From Capnocytophaga periodontitidis (GTDB lineage: Bacteria; Bacteroidota; Bacteroidia; Flavobacteriales; Flavobacteriaceae): a stretch of DNA of 64,000 nucleotides. The stretch's first letter is position 1. Every line of letters starts with the position of its first letter. The stretch covers positions 62,001 to 126,000 of the forward strand of contig NZ_JAEFDB010000003.1 of assembly GCF_016126015.1 (NCBI RefSeq), given 5' to 3'. The notes under the pieces are model-generated. The model ran no database searches. It was not told the DNA's origin and saw nothing but the letters and a program-made list of their open reading frames with translations. A program made the translations under genes and the position numbers. Below, piece by piece: positions 25,339 to 35,921 of this stretch.

Positions 25339-25967
25339 TGGAAGTAGCAGTATTAAACATACAAGGAAAAGAAACAGGTAGAAAGGTAACCCTTTCTGAT
25401 GCTGTATTCGGTATCGAGCCTAACAATCACGTAGTATACTTAGATGTAAAACGCTATTTAGCTAACAAACGTCAAGGTACTCACAAGGCTAAAGAAAGAA
25501 ACGAAGTAGCTGGTAGTACTCGCAAAATCAAAAAACAAAAAGGTACTGGTACAGCTCGTGCAGGTAGCGTAAAATCTCCTGTATTTGTGGGTGGCGGTCG
25601 CATATTCGGTCCTCGTCCTAAAGATTATACACAAAAACTTACTAAAAACGTAAAACGATTGGCTCGCCGATCTGCCCTCAGCGCTAAAGTGCAAAACCAA
25701 GCCCTCGTCGTAGTTGAAGATTTAAATTTCAACGCCCCTAAAACTAAAGATTTTACAGCTGTTGTGAAATCCCTCGGCTTAGAAAATAAAAAATCACTTT
25801 TTGTGTTGCCAAATACAAATAATAACGTATATTTGTCCTCTCGTAACGTACCTACTTCAAGCGTGGTAACAGCTTCAGAATTAAACACTTACCAAGTAGT
25901 CAATGCTGCAAAGGTAGTACTTACTGAGAGCTCAGTAACAGTTTTAGAGTCAATTTTAACAAAATAA
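25338..25967 (+). CDS. rplD: 50S ribosomal protein L4
   Basis: L4 of 209 residues. The start [17 protein letters not shown] at 25338 is chosen over an upstream frame because it gives the standard N-terminus and translational coupling with rplC. The exit-tunnel extension ([20 protein letters not shown]) is present. In enterobacteria L4 represses the S10 operon by attenuation. Confidence 0.97.
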   Translation: MEVAVLNIQGKETGRKVTLSDAVFGIEPNNHVVYLDVKRYLANKRQGTHKAKERNEVAGSTRKIKKQKGTGTARAGSVKSPVFVGGGRIFGPRPKDYTQKLTKNVKRLARRSALSAKVQNQALVVVEDLNFNAPKTKDFTAVVKSLGLENKKSLFVLPNTNNNVYLSSRNVPTSSVVTASELNTYQVVNAAKVVLTESSVTVLESILTK

Positions 25968-25974
25968 GAAGAAA

Positions 25975-26262
25975 ATGAGCGTATTAATTAAACCTGTAAA
26001 TACAGAAAAAGCAACCGAAAATAGCGAGTTAAAAAACTGCTATACTTTCGTAGTAGCTAACGACGCTAACAAGATTCAAATCAAAAATGAAGTTGAAGCT
26101 ACTTATGGCGTTAAAGTAAAATCCGTACGTACCCTTAACTACGGCCCTAAACGTTCTACTCGTTATACAAAAACAGGCTTGCAAATCGCTAAAACAAACG
26201 CAGTGAAAAAAGCAGTTGTGCAAGTAGAAGATGGAACTATAGATTTTTATAGTAATATATAA
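25975..26262 (+). CDS. rplW: 50S ribosomal protein L23
   Basis: L23 of 95 residues (IKPVNTEKATENSEL; VKSVRTLNYGPKRS). It lines the tunnel exit and docks trigger factor and SRP. Seven bases after rplD. Confidence 0.97.
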   Translation: MSVLIKPVNTEKATENSELKNCYTFVVANDANKIQIKNEVEATYGVKVKSVRTLNYGPKRSTRYTKTGLQIAKTNAVKKAVVQVEDGTIDFYSNI

Positions 26263-26283
26263 GTATTTAACAAATAGACAAAA

Positions 26284-27111
26284 ATGTCAGTTAGAAAATT
26301 AAAACCAATTACCCCCGGTCAGCGTTTTAGAGTAGTAAACGAATTCGACACCATTACTACTGATAAGCCGGAAAAGAGCTTACTCGTTCCGTTGAAAAAG
26401 ACTGGTGGTAGAAACAATCAAGGAAAAATGACCATGCGTTACATTGGTGGTGGTCATAAGAAAAAGTACCGTATCATCGACTTCAAACGAAACAAATTCG
26501 GCATCGACGCCAAAGTAGTTTCTATCGAGTACGACCCTAACAGAACAGCATTCATTGCTCTTGTTCAATACACCGACGGCGAAAAACGTTACATCATCGC
26601 TCCAGCAGGTTTGAAAGTTGATCAAGTAATCGTTGCAGGTCAAGAAAATATCGCCCCTGAAATCGGTAATGCAATGCCGCTCTCTCAAATCCCACTCGGT
26701 ACCGTAATTTCTTGCATTGAATTGCGCCCTGGACAAGGAGCTAACATCGCTCGTTCCGCAGGTACTTTCGCCCAACTAATGGCTAAAGATGGTAAGTATG
26801 CTACCGTAAAATTACCTTCTGGTGAAACCCGTATGATCCTCCTCACTTGCCTCGCAACCATAGGAGCTGTATCAAACTCCGACCACCAATTGGTACTTTC
26901 TGGTAAAGCTGGTCGCTCTCGCTGGTTAGGACGCCGTCCTCGTACACGTGCCGTAGTAATGAACCCTGTCGATCACCCAATGGGTGGTGGTGAAGGTCGT
27001 GCTACCGGTGGTCACCCACGCTCACGTAAAGGAATACCAGCTAAAGGTTATAGAACCCGTTCTAAAACCAAAGCAAGTAATAAGTATATTGTAGAACGCA
27101 GAAAAAAATAA
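26284..27111 (+). CDS. rplB: 50S ribosomal protein L2
   Basis: L2 of 275 residues with the usual [19 protein letters not shown] and the C-terminal [20 protein letters not shown] loop containing the conserved His near the peptidyl transferase centre. Length is standard. Confidence 0.98.
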   Translation: MSVRKLKPITPGQRFRVVNEFDTITTDKPEKSLLVPLKKTGGRNNQGKMTMRYIGGGHKKKYRIIDFKRNKFGIDAKVVSIEYDPNRTAFIALVQYTDGEKRYIIAPAGLKVDQVIVAGQENIAPEIGNAMPLSQIPLGTVISCIELRPGQGANIARSAGTFAQLMAKDGKYATVKLPSGETRMILLTCLATIGAVSNSDHQLVLSGKAGRSRWLGRRPRTRAVVMNPVDHPMGGGEGRATGGHPRSRKGIPAKGYRTRSKTKASNKYIVERRKK

Positions 27112-27122
27112 GAGACTAACAA

Positions 27123-27401
27123 ATGGCACGTTCATTAAAAAAAGGACCTTACGTTCACTATAGCTTGGAAAAGAAAATCCAACAAAATATACAATCAGGT
27201 AAGAAAAACGTTATCAAAACTTGGTCACGAGCTTCTATGATTACACCTGATTTCGTTGGCCAAACTATCGCTGTACACAACGGTCGTCAGTTCGTCCCTG
27301 TATATATTACTGAAAATATGGTGGGACATAAATTAGGAGAATTTTCACCTACTCGTTCCTTCCGCGGACACGCAGGTGCAAAAAATAAAGGTAAAAAATA
27401 A
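27123..27401 (+). CDS. rpsS: 30S ribosomal protein S19
   Basis: S19 of 92 residues ([53 protein letters not shown]). Eleven bases after rplB and 8 before rplV. Confidence 0.98.
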   Translation: MARSLKKGPYVHYSLEKKIQQNIQSGKKNVIKTWSRASMITPDFVGQTIAVHNGRQFVPVYITENMVGHKLGEFSPTRSFRGHAGAKNKGKK

Positions 27402-27409
27402 TTAAGGCT

Positions 27410-27820
27410 ATGGGAGTTAGAAAAAAATTAAGAGCAGACGAAATTAAAGAAGCTAAAAAAAGCTTGGCTTTCGCAAAGTTAAATAACTGCCCTACTTCCC
27501 CACGAAAAATGCGCTTAGTAGCAGATTTAGTTCGCGGTCAGCAAGTAGATAAAGCCTTGGCTATTTTGAAATTCAACCAAAAAGAAGCAGCAGCTCGTTT
27601 AGAAAAATTGTTGCTTTCAGCTATCGCTAACTGGCAAGCTAAAAACGAGAACGCTAACTTGGAAGAAGCAGGAGTATTCATCAAAGAAATCCGCGTGGAT
27701 GGTGGCGCTATCCTTAAACGCTTACGCCCAGCCCCACAAGGAAGAGCACACAGAATTAGAAAACGCTCTAACCACGTAACTTTAGTGCTTGGAGCTAAAA
27801 ATTTTAACACAGAAAGCTAA
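27410..27820 (+). CDS. rplV: 50S ribosomal protein L22
   Basis: L22 of 136 residues, with the tunnel hairpin region ([20 protein letters not shown]) that carries macrolide-resistance changes in other species. The N-terminus has a Bacteroidota-style extension ([16 protein letters not shown]). Confidence 0.97.
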   Translation: MGVRKKLRADEIKEAKKSLAFAKLNNCPTSPRKMRLVADLVRGQQVDKALAILKFNQKEAAARLEKLLLSAIANWQAKNENANLEEAGVFIKEIRVDGGAILKRLRPAPQGRAHRIRKRSNHVTLVLGAKNFNTES

Positions 27821-27828
27821 GATAAACT

Positions 27829-28569
27829 ATGGGACAAAAAACAAATCCAATCGGAAATCGCCTAGGAATTATCAGAGGATGGGAGTCTAACTGGTATGGA
27901 GGCAATGATTACGGAGATAAACTCGCTGAAGACGACAAAATCAGAAAATATGTTCTCGCTCGTTTATCTAAAGCTAGTGTTGCTCACGTGATTATCGAAC
28001 GTACTTTTAAACTTGTAACCGTTACTATCACCACCGCCCGCCCCGGTATCATCATCGGTAAAGGAGGTCAGGAGGTAGACAAGCTGAAAGAAGAACTTAA
28101 GAAAATCACCGGTAAAGACATCCAAATCAACATTTTTGAAATCAAACGCCCTGAGCTCGACGCCGCTCTCGTTGCAGCAAGCATCGCCCGCCAAATCGAA
28201 GGTCGTGTCTCTTACAAACGCGCTATCAAAATGGCTATCGCTTCAGCTATGCGTATGAACGCCGAAGGCATCAAGGTAATGATTTCTGGCCGTTTGAATG
28301 GAGCCGAAATGGCACGTTCCGAAAGCTTTAAAGAAGGTCGTATCCCTCTTTCAACCTTTAGAGCTGATATCGATTACGCTATTGACGAAGCTCACACTAC
28401 TTATGGCCGTATGGGCATCAAAGTGTGGATTATGAAAGGCGAAATCTATGGTAAAAGAGAACTCTCCCCACTCGTAGGTATGACTAAAAAAGCTACCGGT
28501 GGAAACTTCTCCGGTAAATCAACTGACAAGCCTGCTGGTGCACCCAAAAAAGCGCGTCGCAAAAAGTAA
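27829..28569 (+). CDS. rpsC: 30S ribosomal protein S3
   Basis: S3 of 246 residues, with the KH domain ([20 protein letters not shown]) and the C-terminal [17 protein letters not shown] basic tail ([10 protein letters not shown]) extends it. It helps form the mRNA entry helicase. Eight bases after rplV. Confidence 0.98.
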   Translation: MGQKTNPIGNRLGIIRGWESNWYGGNDYGDKLAEDDKIRKYVLARLSKASVAHVIIERTFKLVTVTITTARPGIIIGKGGQEVDKLKEELKKITGKDIQINIFEIKRPELDAALVAASIARQIEGRVSYKRAIKMAIASAMRMNAEGIKVMISGRLNGAEMARSESFKEGRIPLSTFRADIDYAIDEAHTTYGRMGIKVWIMKGEIYGKRELSPLVGMTKKATGGNFSGKSTDKPAGAPKKARRKK

Positions 28570-28589
28570 TTTTTTAAAGAACAAGAAAG

Positions 28590-29009
28590 ATGTTACAGCC
28601 AAAAAGAACGAAATATCGTAAACAACAAAAAGGCAGAATGAAAGGCGTAGCTCACCGCGGTGCGCTCCTTTCTAATGGTACTTTCGGAATTAAATCGTTA
28701 GATTCAGCATTCATCACTTCTCGTCAAATCGAGTCAGCTCGTGTCGCTGCTACCCGTTATATGAAACGCGAAGGTCAACTTTGGATCAAAATCTTCCCAG
28801 ATAAACCTATTACCAAAAAACCACTCGAAGTACGTATGGGTAAAGGTAAAGGTGCCGTTGAATACTGGGCAGCCGTAGTAAAACCAGGTAGAATAATGTT
28901 CGAGGTTGGCGGAGTGCCGCTCGACGTAGCCAAAGAAGCGCTACGCCTCGCCGCTCAAAAGCTACCCGTGAAAACAAAATTCGTTGTAGCAAGAGATTAT
29001 CAAAATTAA
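28590..29009 (+). CDS. rplP: 50S ribosomal protein L16
   Basis: L16 of 139 residues ([37 protein letters not shown]). It binds near the A-site tRNA. Confidence 0.98.
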   Translation: MLQPKRTKYRKQQKGRMKGVAHRGALLSNGTFGIKSLDSAFITSRQIESARVAATRYMKREGQLWIKIFPDKPITKKPLEVRMGKGKGAVEYWAAVVKPGRIMFEVGGVPLDVAKEALRLAAQKLPVKTKFVVARDYQN

Positions 29010-29019
29010 TTAAAGAACA

Positions 29020-29211
29020 ATGAAACAGTCTGAAATTAACAAATTGACAATAACTGAGCTACAAGAAAAGCTTGGTGAGTTTAAGAAATCGTATGCAGAT
29101 TTGAAAATGGCACACGCAATTTCGTCATTGGAAAAACCAATTCAATTACGTAACGTAAGAAGAACTATCGCGAGATTGGCTTGTGAGCTAACTAAACGTG
29201 AATTACAATAA
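29020..29211 (+). CDS. rpmC: 50S ribosomal protein L29
   Basis: L29 of 63 residues, a two-helix protein ([38 protein letters not shown]). It contacts L23 at the tunnel exit. Ten bases after rplP. Confidence 0.96.
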   Translation: MKQSEINKLTITELQEKLGEFKKSYADLKMAHAISSLEKPIQLRNVRRTIARLACELTKRELQ

Positions 29212-29225
29212 TTCGAACCTGCCTT

Positions 29226-29483
29226 ATGGAAAAAAGAAATTTAAGAAAAGAAAGAATAGGGGTTGTTACAAGCAACAAAATGGATAAATCTATCGTCGTT
29301 TCAGAAGTGAAACGTGTAAAACACCCTATGTACGGTAAGTTCGTGTTGCGCACAAAAAAATACGTTGCGCACGACGAAAAAAACGATTGCAACATTGGTG
29401 ATACTGTACGCATAATGGAAACACGCCCATTGAGCAAAACCAAATGTTGGAGATTAGTAGAAATCATTGAAAGAGCTAAGTAA
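29226..29483 (+). CDS. rpsQ: 30S ribosomal protein S17
   Basis: S17 of 85 residues ([39 protein letters not shown]). Two bases before rplN, so translation is probably coupled. Confidence 0.97.
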   Translation: MEKRNLRKERIGVVTSNKMDKSIVVSEVKRVKHPMYGKFVLRTKKYVAHDEKNDCNIGDTVRIMETRPLSKTKCWRLVEIIERAK

Positions 29484-29485
29484 TT

Positions 29486-29854
29486 ATGGTACAACAAGAA
29501 TCAAGACTAAAAGTAGCCGATAATACTGGCGCTAAAGAAGTGCTAACTATCCGTGTACTCGGTGGTACTAAGCGCCGATACGCCTCTGTTGGCGATAAGA
29601 TTGTAGTTACCGTCAAAGAAGCTACCCCTAACGGAAACGTAAAAAAAGGACAAGTTTCTACCGCGGTGGTTGTAAGAACTAAAAAAGAAGTACGCCGTGC
29701 CGATGGTTCTTATATCCGATTTGATGAAAACGCTTGCGTTCTCTTGAACGCAGCTGGTGAAATGAGAGGTACCCGTGTATTCGGTCCCGTAGCACGCGAA
29801 CTTCGTGATAAACAATTTATGAAGATCGTTTCATTAGCACCAGAAGTGCTTTAA
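29486..29854 (+). CDS. rplN: 50S ribosomal protein L14
   Basis: L14 of 122 residues ([39 protein letters not shown]). Standard length and intersubunit-bridge motifs. Confidence 0.98.
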   Translation: MVQQESRLKVADNTGAKEVLTIRVLGGTKRRYASVGDKIVVTVKEATPNGNVKKGQVSTAVVVRTKKEVRRADGSYIRFDENACVLLNAAGEMRGTRVFGPVARELRDKQFMKIVSLAPEVL

Positions 29855-29870
29855 TTTTTAACTAAAGTAA

Positions 29871-30185
29871 ATGATGAAACTAAAAATTAAAACTGGAGAT
29901 ACCGTAAAAGTAATTGCCGGAGAAGAAAAAGGTAAAGAAGGCAAAGTATTACGTGTAGACCGCGAGAAGAACAGAGCGATTGTTGAGGGGCTTAACTTGG
30001 TGAAAAAACACACCAAACCTAACGCACAAAACCCTCAAGGTGGAATCGTAGAAAAAGAAGCATCTATTCACATTTCTAACCTCTCCCTCATCGACCCTAA
30101 AACAAAAAAAGCTACTCGTGTAGGTTTCGAAGTGAAAGACGGTAAAAAAGTGCGAATCTCTAAAAAATCTAATGTAGTAATATAA
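29871..30185 (+). CDS. rplX: 50S ribosomal protein L24
   Basis: L24 of 104 residues with the KOW motif ([20 protein letters not shown]). The first two codons are both ATG, so the start may be 29874. One base separates it from rplE. Confidence 0.97.
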   Translation: MMKLKIKTGDTVKVIAGEEKGKEGKVLRVDREKNRAIVEGLNLVKKHTKPNAQNPQGGIVEKEASIHISNLSLIDPKTKKATRVGFEVKDGKKVRISKKSNVVI

Positions 30186-30186
30186 T

Positions 30187-30738
30187 ATGGCTTACGTACC
30201 TAGATTAAAACAAGAATACAATGAGCGCATCATTGCGGCTCTTAAACAAGAATTTGGCTATAAAAACGTAATGCAGGTTCCTAAACTTGAAAAAATAGTT
30301 GTGAGCCGTGGTGTTGGTGCTGCCGTAGCCGATAAAAAACAAATCGACTACGCCGTAGACGAACTTACCAAAATTACTGGTCAGAAAGCTGTTCCCACTT
30401 ATTCTAAAAAGGACGTCGCTTCTTTCAAACTCCGTAAAGGTATGGCTATAGGTGCCAAAGTTACCCTCAGAGGCGAAAGAATGTACGAGTTCTTAGACCG
30501 CCTTATCACTACAGCTCTTCCCCGTGTAAGAGACTTCCAAGGCGTCAAAGCAAATGGATTCGACGGTAGAGGTAACTATAACTTAGGCGTTACCGAACAA
30601 ATCATCTTCCCTGAAATCGACATCGATAAAATCAATAAGATTGCAGGTATGGATATTACCTTCGTTACTTCAGCTCACACTGATAAAGAAGCTAAATCAT
30701 TATTAAGCGAATTAGGATTACCTTTTAAAAAGAACTAA
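30187..30738 (+). CDS. rplE: 50S ribosomal protein L5
   Basis: L5 of 183 residues ([41 protein letters not shown]). It binds 5S rRNA in the central protuberance. Confidence 0.98.
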   Translation: MAYVPRLKQEYNERIIAALKQEFGYKNVMQVPKLEKIVVSRGVGAAVADKKQIDYAVDELTKITGQKAVPTYSKKDVASFKLRKGMAIGAKVTLRGERMYEFLDRLITTALPRVRDFQGVKANGFDGRGNYNLGVTEQIIFPEIDIDKINKIAGMDITFVTSAHTDKEAKSLLSELGLPFKKN

Positions 30739-30742
30739 GTAT

Positions 30743-31012
30743 ATGGCTAAAGAATCAATGAAAGCCCGCGAGGTGAAACGTCAAAAGTTAGTAGCTAAAT
30801 ACGCTGCTAAACGCAAAGCTCTAAAAGAAGCTGGTGATTATGAAGCACTTCAGCTCATCCCTAAAAATGCTTCCCCTGTCCGTTTGCACAACCGTTGCAA
30901 ACTCACCGGACGCCCTAAAGGGTATATGCGCACCTTTGGAATTTCACGTGTGTTATTCCGCGAAATGGCAAACAAAGGATTAATTCCTGGTGTAAAAAAA
31001 GCAAGTTGGTAA
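30743..31012 (+). CDS. rpsN: 30S ribosomal protein S14, zinc-free form
   Basis: S14 of 89 residues ([36 protein letters not shown]). Only one Cys is present, so it is the long zinc-independent form, not the short CxxC...CxxC form. Four bases after rplE. Confidence 0.97.
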   Translation: MAKESMKAREVKRQKLVAKYAAKRKALKEAGDYEALQLIPKNASPVRLHNRCKLTGRPKGYMRTFGISRVLFREMANKGLIPGVKKASW

Positions 31013-31033
31013 TAATTTAAAAGGACAAAATTT

Positions 31034-31432
31034 ATGTATACAGATCCTATCGCAGATTATTTAACAAGAATTAGAAATGCTAATAGCGCTGGTCACAGAG
31101 TCGTTGAAATCCCAGCATCTAAACTCAAAAAGGAAATTACTAAAATCCTTTTCGACCAAGGGTTCATCCTTAGCTATAAATTCGATGACTCTACCGTTCA
31201 AGGTACCATCAAAATAGCTCTGAAATACGACAAAGTAACCAAAGAACCCGTTATTAGGCATATTGAAAGAGCCAGCCGCCCAGGTCTGAGAAAGTACGCG
31301 GGCGCTGATAACCTACCTCGCGTATTAAACGGTTTGGGTATCGCTATCATCTCTACATCACAAGGCGTGATGACTGGTAAAAAAGCGAGAGAACTCAATA
31401 TCGGTGGTGAGGTAATTTGTTACGTTTACTAA
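31034..31432 (+). CDS. rpsH: 30S ribosomal protein S8
   Basis: S8 of 132 residues ([39 protein letters not shown]). In E. coli S8 represses the spc operon by binding the rplE region; nothing here proves or excludes that. Confidence 0.98.
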   Translation: MYTDPIADYLTRIRNANSAGHRVVEIPASKLKKEITKILFDQGFILSYKFDDSTVQGTIKIALKYDKVTKEPVIRHIERASRPGLRKYAGADNLPRVLNGLGIAIISTSQGVMTGKKARELNIGGEVICYVY

Positions 31433-31453
31433 TCAATAAAAAGACAATAAACA

Positions 31454-31996
31454 ATGTCAAGAATAGGTAAAGCACCCATCAATATTCCCGCAGGCGTTAC
31501 AGTTACTATCAAAGATAATACCGTAACCGTAAAGGGGAAATTAGGCGAATTAACCCAAGAGGTTAAAGACATTGCTGTAAAGCAAGAAGATGGACATTTA
31601 GTGTTTGAAACTACAGATACTACCAAAGACCAAAACGCTAAACACGGATTATACCGTGCATTAGTACACAATATGGTCGTAGGTGTCTCTGAAGGTTTCA
31701 CTAAAGAATTAGAGTTAGTAGGGGTTGGATACCGTGCAGCTAACCAAGGTCAAAAACTCGACTTAGCCCTCGGTTTCTCCCACAATATCATTCTCGAATT
31801 GCCTAAAGAAATTAAACTCGAAACAATCAACGAGAAAGGTAAAAACCCCATCATTAAATTAACTTCTCACGACAAACAACTACTCGGTCAAGTAGCGGCT
31901 AAAATCCGTAGCTTCCGTAAACCTGAACCTTACAAAGGTAAAGGTGTTAAATTCGTAGGCGAAGTGTTGAGAAGAAAAGCAGGTAAATCAGCTTAA
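31454..31996 (+). CDS. rplF: 50S ribosomal protein L6
   Basis: L6 of 180 residues with two related halves ([57 protein letters not shown]). Standard length. Confidence 0.98.
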   Translation: MSRIGKAPINIPAGVTVTIKDNTVTVKGKLGELTQEVKDIAVKQEDGHLVFETTDTTKDQNAKHGLYRALVHNMVVGVSEGFTKELELVGVGYRAANQGQKLDLALGFSHNIILELPKEIKLETINEKGKNPIIKLTSHDKQLLGQVAAKIRSFRKPEPYKGKGVKFVGEVLRRKAGKSA

Positions 31997-32007
31997 TAGT
32001 TAGAACA

Positions 32008-32364
32008 ATGGCATTATCAAGAATAGAAAGAAGACAACGTATTAAAAGCAGAATCAGAAAAGTAGTAAAAGGTACTGCTGAACAACCTCGTTTGGCTGTT
32101 TTCAGAAGTAATAACGAAATCTATGTCCAAATCATAGACGATACTAAAGGTACTACCCTGTTGGCTGCATCTTCACGCGATAAAGAAATTAGTGCCGCCA
32201 AAGGTACTAAAACTGAAAAAGCAGCATTGGTCGGTAAAGCTATTGCTGAAAAAGCTTTAAAACAAGGTATCGAAAAAGTATCCTTCGACCGCGGAGGTTA
32301 CCTTTACCACGGACGTGTAAAATCATTAGCCGACGGTGCTCGAGAAGGCGGACTTAAATTCTAA
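32008..32364 (+). CDS. rplR: 50S ribosomal protein L18
   Basis: L18 of 118 residues ([40 protein letters not shown]). It binds 5S rRNA together with L5. Six bases before rpsE. Confidence 0.97.
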   Translation: MALSRIERRQRIKSRIRKVVKGTAEQPRLAVFRSNNEIYVQIIDDTKGTTLLAASSRDKEISAAKGTKTEKAALVGKAIAEKALKQGIEKVSFDRGGYLYHGRVKSLADGAREGGLKF

Positions 32365-32369
32365 TAACT

Positions 32370-32894
32370 ATGTATCAGAAATATAAAAATGTAGAATATG
32401 TAAAACCAAGTGGTTTGGAATTGAAAGACCGTTTGGTAGGTGTACAACGTGTTACTAAAGTAACTAAAGGTGGTCGCGCTTTCGGTTTCTCCGCTATCGT
32501 TGTAGTTGGCGACGAAAACGGAGTCGTAGGTCACGGGTTAGGTAAATCTAAAGAGGTTTCCGAAGCTATAGCTAAAGCTGTTGAAGACGCTAAGAAAAAC
32601 TTAGTGCGTATCCCCCTCAACGGTACTACCTTGCCTCACGAACAAAAAGGAAAATACGGCGGTGCCCGTGTATTCCTACAACCCGCTACCGATGGTACTG
32701 GAGTTATTGCTGGTGGTGCAGTACGTGCCGTATTGGAATCCGTAGGTATCCATAACGTACTCTCTAAATCTCAAGGCTCTTCTAACCCTCACAACGTGGT
32801 CAAAGCTACTTTCGACGCTTTATTACAATTGCGTAGCGCTAAAACTGTCGCTGCTCAACGTGGCATCTCTTTAGAAAAATTGTTTAAAGGTTAA
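32370..32894 (+). CDS. rpsE: 30S ribosomal protein S5
   Basis: S5 of 174 residues ([26 protein letters not shown]-type loop [20 protein letters not shown]). Residues around VTKGGR are the usual spectinomycin-related loop and look wild type. Confidence 0.98.
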   Translation: MYQKYKNVEYVKPSGLELKDRLVGVQRVTKVTKGGRAFGFSAIVVVGDENGVVGHGLGKSKEVSEAIAKAVEDAKKNLVRIPLNGTTLPHEQKGKYGGARVFLQPATDGTGVIAGGAVRAVLESVGIHNVLSKSQGSSNPHNVVKATFDALLQLRSAKTVAAQRGISLEKLFKG

Positions 32895-32905
32895 TTTATA
32901 TAGCT

Positions 32906-33088
32906 ATGGCAAAAATTAAAGTAACTCAAATTAAAAGTAGCATCAAACGCCCTAAAGACCAAAAACTTACTCTCGAAGCTTTAGGTCTTACTCGTATCGG
33001 TAGAACCGTCGAACACGACGCTACACCAAGCATCCTTGGTATGATCAATAAGGTAAAACACTTAATTTCTGTAGAAGAAGTTAAATAA
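32906..33088 (+). CDS. rpmD: 50S ribosomal protein L30
   Basis: L30 of 60 residues ([40 protein letters not shown]). Standard single-domain form. Confidence 0.97.
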   Translation: MAKIKVTQIKSSIKRPKDQKLTLEALGLTRIGRTVEHDATPSILGMINKVKHLISVEEVK

Positions 33089-33105
33089 TATTTTTATACA
33101 AAGTT

Positions 33106-33558
33106 ATGAACTTGAGTAATTTACAACCCGCACAGGGTTCAATTCACAGAGAAGGGAAGCGCGTAGGTCGCGGTCAAGGTTCTGGTAAAGGAGGAACTTC
33201 TACCCGCGGTCACAAAGGAGCTAAATCTCGTTCTGGCTTTTCTAATAAGATTGGCTTCGAAGGTGGTCAAATGCCCCTACAACGACGCGTACCAAAATTC
33301 GGTTTCAAAAACTTTAACCGTAAAGAATACGTCGGTATCAACTTGGGTCGTATCCAAGAACTCGTTGATAACGGTAAAATTACCGATAAAGTTGACCTCG
33401 AAACCTTAGTTCAACTAAACCTCGCTAAAAAAACCGACTTGGTTAAAATTTTAGGAGGTGGAGAACTAAAATCTAAATTAAAAATATCTGTTCATAAGTT
33501 TACTGCAAGTGCTAAAGCCGCTATCGAAGCTGCTGGTGGCGAAGCAGTAACCTTGTAA
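33106..33558 (+). CDS. rplO: 50S ribosomal protein L15
   Basis: L15 of 150 residues with the Gly/Arg-rich N-terminus (KRVGRGQGSGKGGTSTRGHK) that threads into 23S rRNA. Ten bases before secY. Confidence 0.98.
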   Translation: MNLSNLQPAQGSIHREGKRVGRGQGSGKGGTSTRGHKGAKSRSGFSNKIGFEGGQMPLQRRVPKFGFKNFNRKEYVGINLGRIQELVDNGKITDKVDLETLVQLNLAKKTDLVKILGGGELKSKLKISVHKFTASAKAAIEAAGGEAVTL

Positions 33559-33568
33559 TATTCAATTT

Positions 33569-34912
33569 ATGAAGAAGTTTATCGAGAACCTGACCAATAT
33601 TTGGAAAATTGAAGAGTTAAAAAATAGAATCATTTTAACTCTCGGAATTTTGTTAGTTTATCGCTTCGGAGCTCACATCGTCCTCCCTGGTATCGACTCC
33701 GCTCAATTACACGAGTTGTCTACCAGAACCTCTGGCGGTGGTCTCCTCGACATCCTCAACGCTTTTACCGGTGGCGCTTTCTCCAATGCCTCAGTATTCG
33801 CACTCGGGATTATGCCCTACATCTCAGCTTCTATCGTCGTTCAGTTGATGGGAATCGCTATTCCTTATCTCCAAAAACTACAAAAAGAAGGTGAAAGCGG
33901 ACGCCGAAAGATAAACCAAATCACTCGATGGCTTACTATTGCAATATGTATTGTACAAGCACCCGTATACCTATACGGTATCAATAGATTAGGAGTCCCT
34001 GATTCTGCCTTCCTTTTAGGCAAGGGACTCTCTTTTATAGTACCCGCGGTGCTTATCTTAGTAACAGGAACTATTTTCGCAATGTGGTTAGGTGAAAAAA
34101 TCACCGATAAAGGAATTGGTAACGGTATCTCCCTACTCATTATGGTAGGTATCATCGCTCGCCTCCCTCGCGCATTCCTCTCCGAAACCGCTTCTCGACT
34201 TACCGGTACTGGTGGACCTCTGTTAATTCTCATCGAGATAATCCTTTGGTTCGTGATCATCCTGCTCTGTATCTATCTGATCAAAGCAGTACGACAAATC
34301 CCAGTACAGTACGCCCGTAGAACAGCCGACGGAGGAACCGCTAACGAGAGAAATATCTTCGGCGCTCGCCAATACATTCCTTTAAAACTCAACGCTGCAG
34401 GGGTAATGCCTATCATCTTCGCTCAAGCCTTGATGTTTATCCCAGCCACTGTAGCCGGATTATCACAATCCGAATTTGCCAAAAGTGTTCAAGCAGCCTT
34501 CTCCAACGTCTTCGGATTTTGGTACAACCTGCTCTTTGCAGCTATGATTATACTATTCACGTATTTCTACACTGCAATTACAGTGCCTACTAACAAAATG
34601 GCCGACGACCTAAAACGTAGCGGAGGTTTCATCCCAGGTATACGCCCAGGTAAAGAAACTGGCGACTATTTAGACAAAATTATGTCGCTCATCACATTCC
34701 CTGGCTCTATATGTATAGCCTTGGTAGCTATCTTCCCTTCACTGCTCAAAATTATCGGTATGCAAGACCAATGGGCATTGTTCTACGGGGGTACTTCACT
34801 ACTCATCTTAGTAGGGGTTGCTATTGATACTATGCAACAAGTAAATTCATATCTGCTCAATCGCCATTATGATGGTTTGATGAAAACAGGTAAAAATAGA
34901 AAAGTATCTTAA
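33569..34912 (+). CDS. secY: Protein translocase subunit SecY
   Basis: SecY of 447 residues with ten predicted membrane segments, the plug-region SGGGLLDILNAFTGGAFSN and the cytosolic loop GGFIPGIRPGKETGDYL. It forms the Sec channel with SecE and SecG. The adk and map genes that often follow secY elsewhere are absent; infA comes next after 9 bases. Confidence 0.98.
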   Translation: MKKFIENLTNIWKIEELKNRIILTLGILLVYRFGAHIVLPGIDSAQLHELSTRTSGGGLLDILNAFTGGAFSNASVFALGIMPYISASIVVQLMGIAIPYLQKLQKEGESGRRKINQITRWLTIAICIVQAPVYLYGINRLGVPDSAFLLGKGLSFIVPAVLILVTGTIFAMWLGEKITDKGIGNGISLLIMVGIIARLPRAFLSETASRLTGTGGPLLILIEIILWFVIILLCIYLIKAVRQIPVQYARRTADGGTANERNIFGARQYIPLKLNAAGVMPIIFAQALMFIPATVAGLSQSEFAKSVQAAFSNVFGFWYNLLFAAMIILFTYFYTAITVPTNKMADDLKRSGGFIPGIRPGKETGDYLDKIMSLITFPGSICIALVAIFPSLLKIIGMQDQWALFYGGTSLLILVGVAIDTMQQVNSYLLNRHYDGLMKTGKNRKVS

Positions 34913-34921
34913 TTAAAATTT

Positions 34922-35137
34922 ATGGCTAAACAAGCAGCAATTGAACAAGACGGAACTATTGTAGAAGCACTGTCTAATGCAATGTTCAGAGTAGAGTTAG
35001 ACAATGGGCACGTAGTCATCGCACACATCTCAGGAAAAATGCGTATGCATTACATCAAACTACTCCCAGGTGATAAAGTAAAACTCGAAATGAGCCCTTA
35101 CGACCTAAGTAAAGCTCGCATCACCTACCGTTATTAG
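34922..35137 (+). CDS. infA: Translation initiation factor IF-1
   Basis: IF-1 of 71 residues with the OB-fold sequence ([39 protein letters not shown]). It blocks the A site during initiation. Last gene before a 277-base structured gap. Confidence 0.98.
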   Translation: MAKQAAIEQDGTIVEALSNAMFRVELDNGHVVIAHISGKMRMHYIKLLPGDKVKLEMSPYDLSKARITYRY

Positions 35138-35174
35138 TTTTAATTAAGAGAATTCTTCCAATATTTTGGTTGAT

Positions 35175-35219
35175 AATTTCTCACAGATACAACCCTTTTA
35201 GTTATATCTGTGAGAAATT
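35175..35219. terminator. 15-bp hairpin after infA
   Basis: AATTTCTCACAGATA pairs perfectly with TATCTGTGAGAAATT around a 15-base loop. There is no long U tract after it, so it may be a terminator, a processing site or a barrier between the spc and alpha parts. Confidence 0.6.
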
Positions 35220-35258
35220 ACAATCATAAAATAAGAATTTTTTATTTGTGGTATTTTT

Positions 35259-35304
35259 AGCGTAAAACATTTGTATTCAAAATGTTGAATACAAAAATTA
35301 CGCT
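35259..35304. promoter_or_regulatory. Two-tier hairpin upstream of rpmJ
   Basis: Inner stem TTGTATTC (35271-35278) with GAATACAA (35287-35294), outer stem AGCGTAA (35259-35265) with TTACGCT (35298-35304). It lies before the rpmJ promoter, so it would be a 3-prime structure of the infA transcript rather than a leader of rpmJ. Confidence 0.5.
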
Positions 35305-35378
35305 CAAAAAAACGAGTGAACTAAATGCAAAATGAAATTTTTGTACACTAAAAATGTGGCTATTACAAAAAAAAATTG

Positions 35379-35386
35379 TAGTTTTG
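35379..35386 (+). promoter_or_regulatory. -7 element for the rpmJ-rplQ genes
   Basis: TAGTTTTG matches TAnnTTTG, 29 bases before the rpmJ start. The -33 region is weak. It suggests the alpha-operon part has its own promoter. Confidence 0.55.
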
Positions 35387-35414
35387 CGCACTCTATTGAT
35401 ATAAACAAAACAAA

Positions 35415-35531
35415 ATGAAAGTTAGAGCATCAATTAAAAAAAGAAGTTCCGAGTGCATCATTGTGCGCAGGAAAGGACGATTGTACGTAATTAACAAGAA
35501 AAATCCTAAATTTAAACAACGACAAGGATAA
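35415..35531 (+). CDS. rpmJ: 50S ribosomal protein L36, zinc-free form
   Basis: A 38-residue frame [20 protein letters not shown] then [18 protein letters not shown] is a clear L36. Of the four zinc ligands found in the classic protein (Cys11, Cys14, Cys27, His32) only Cys14 is kept; the others are Ser, Asn and Lys. The protein therefore cannot bind zinc in the usual way. It ends 2 bases before rpsM. Confidence 0.96.
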   Translation: MKVRASIKKRSSECIIVRRKGRLYVINKKNPKFKQRQG

Positions 35532-35533
35532 TT

Positions 35534-35908
35534 ATGGCACGAATTGCAGGTATTGACTTACCAAAAAACAAAAGAGGGGTTATTGGTTTAACCTACATTT
35601 TTGGTATTGGAAAAAGTAGAGCTAAAGAAATATTAAGTAGAGCTCAAGTAAACGAAGACACTAAAGTAAACGAATGGAATGACGACGAAATTAGCCGCAT
35701 TCGCGAAATCGTTGCGTCTTACAAAATCGAAGGAGAATTGCGCTCCGAAATCCAATTAAACATCAAACGTTTGATGGACATCGGTTGTTACCGCGGTATC
35801 CGCCACCGTAACGGATTACCTTTGCGCGGTCAAAAAACTAAAAACAATTCTCGTACAAGAAAAGGTAAAAGAAAAACTGTTGCGAACAAGAAAAAAGCAA
35901 CTAAATAA
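35534..35908 (+). CDS. rpsM: 30S ribosomal protein S13
   Basis: S13 of 124 residues ([40 protein letters not shown]). The basic C-terminal tail reaches the P-site tRNA. Confidence 0.98.
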   Translation: MARIAGIDLPKNKRGVIGLTYIFGIGKSRAKEILSRAQVNEDTKVNEWNDDEISRIREIVASYKIEGELRSEIQLNIKRLMDIGCYRGIRHRNGLPLRGQKTKNNSRTRKGKRKTVANKKKATK

Positions 35909-35921
35909 TAAGTAGTAGAGT

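Noticed and set aside
26380-26775. 131-residue frame antisense to rplB
   Set aside because: It is the mirror of a highly biased ribosomal gene and has no start context or recognisable product. The same applies to frames opposite fusA, rplE, rpsK and rpoA.
35415-35531. Loss of Cys and His in L36 as a sign of a pseudogene
   Set aside because: The reading frame is intact and zinc-free L36 is known in Bacteroidota.
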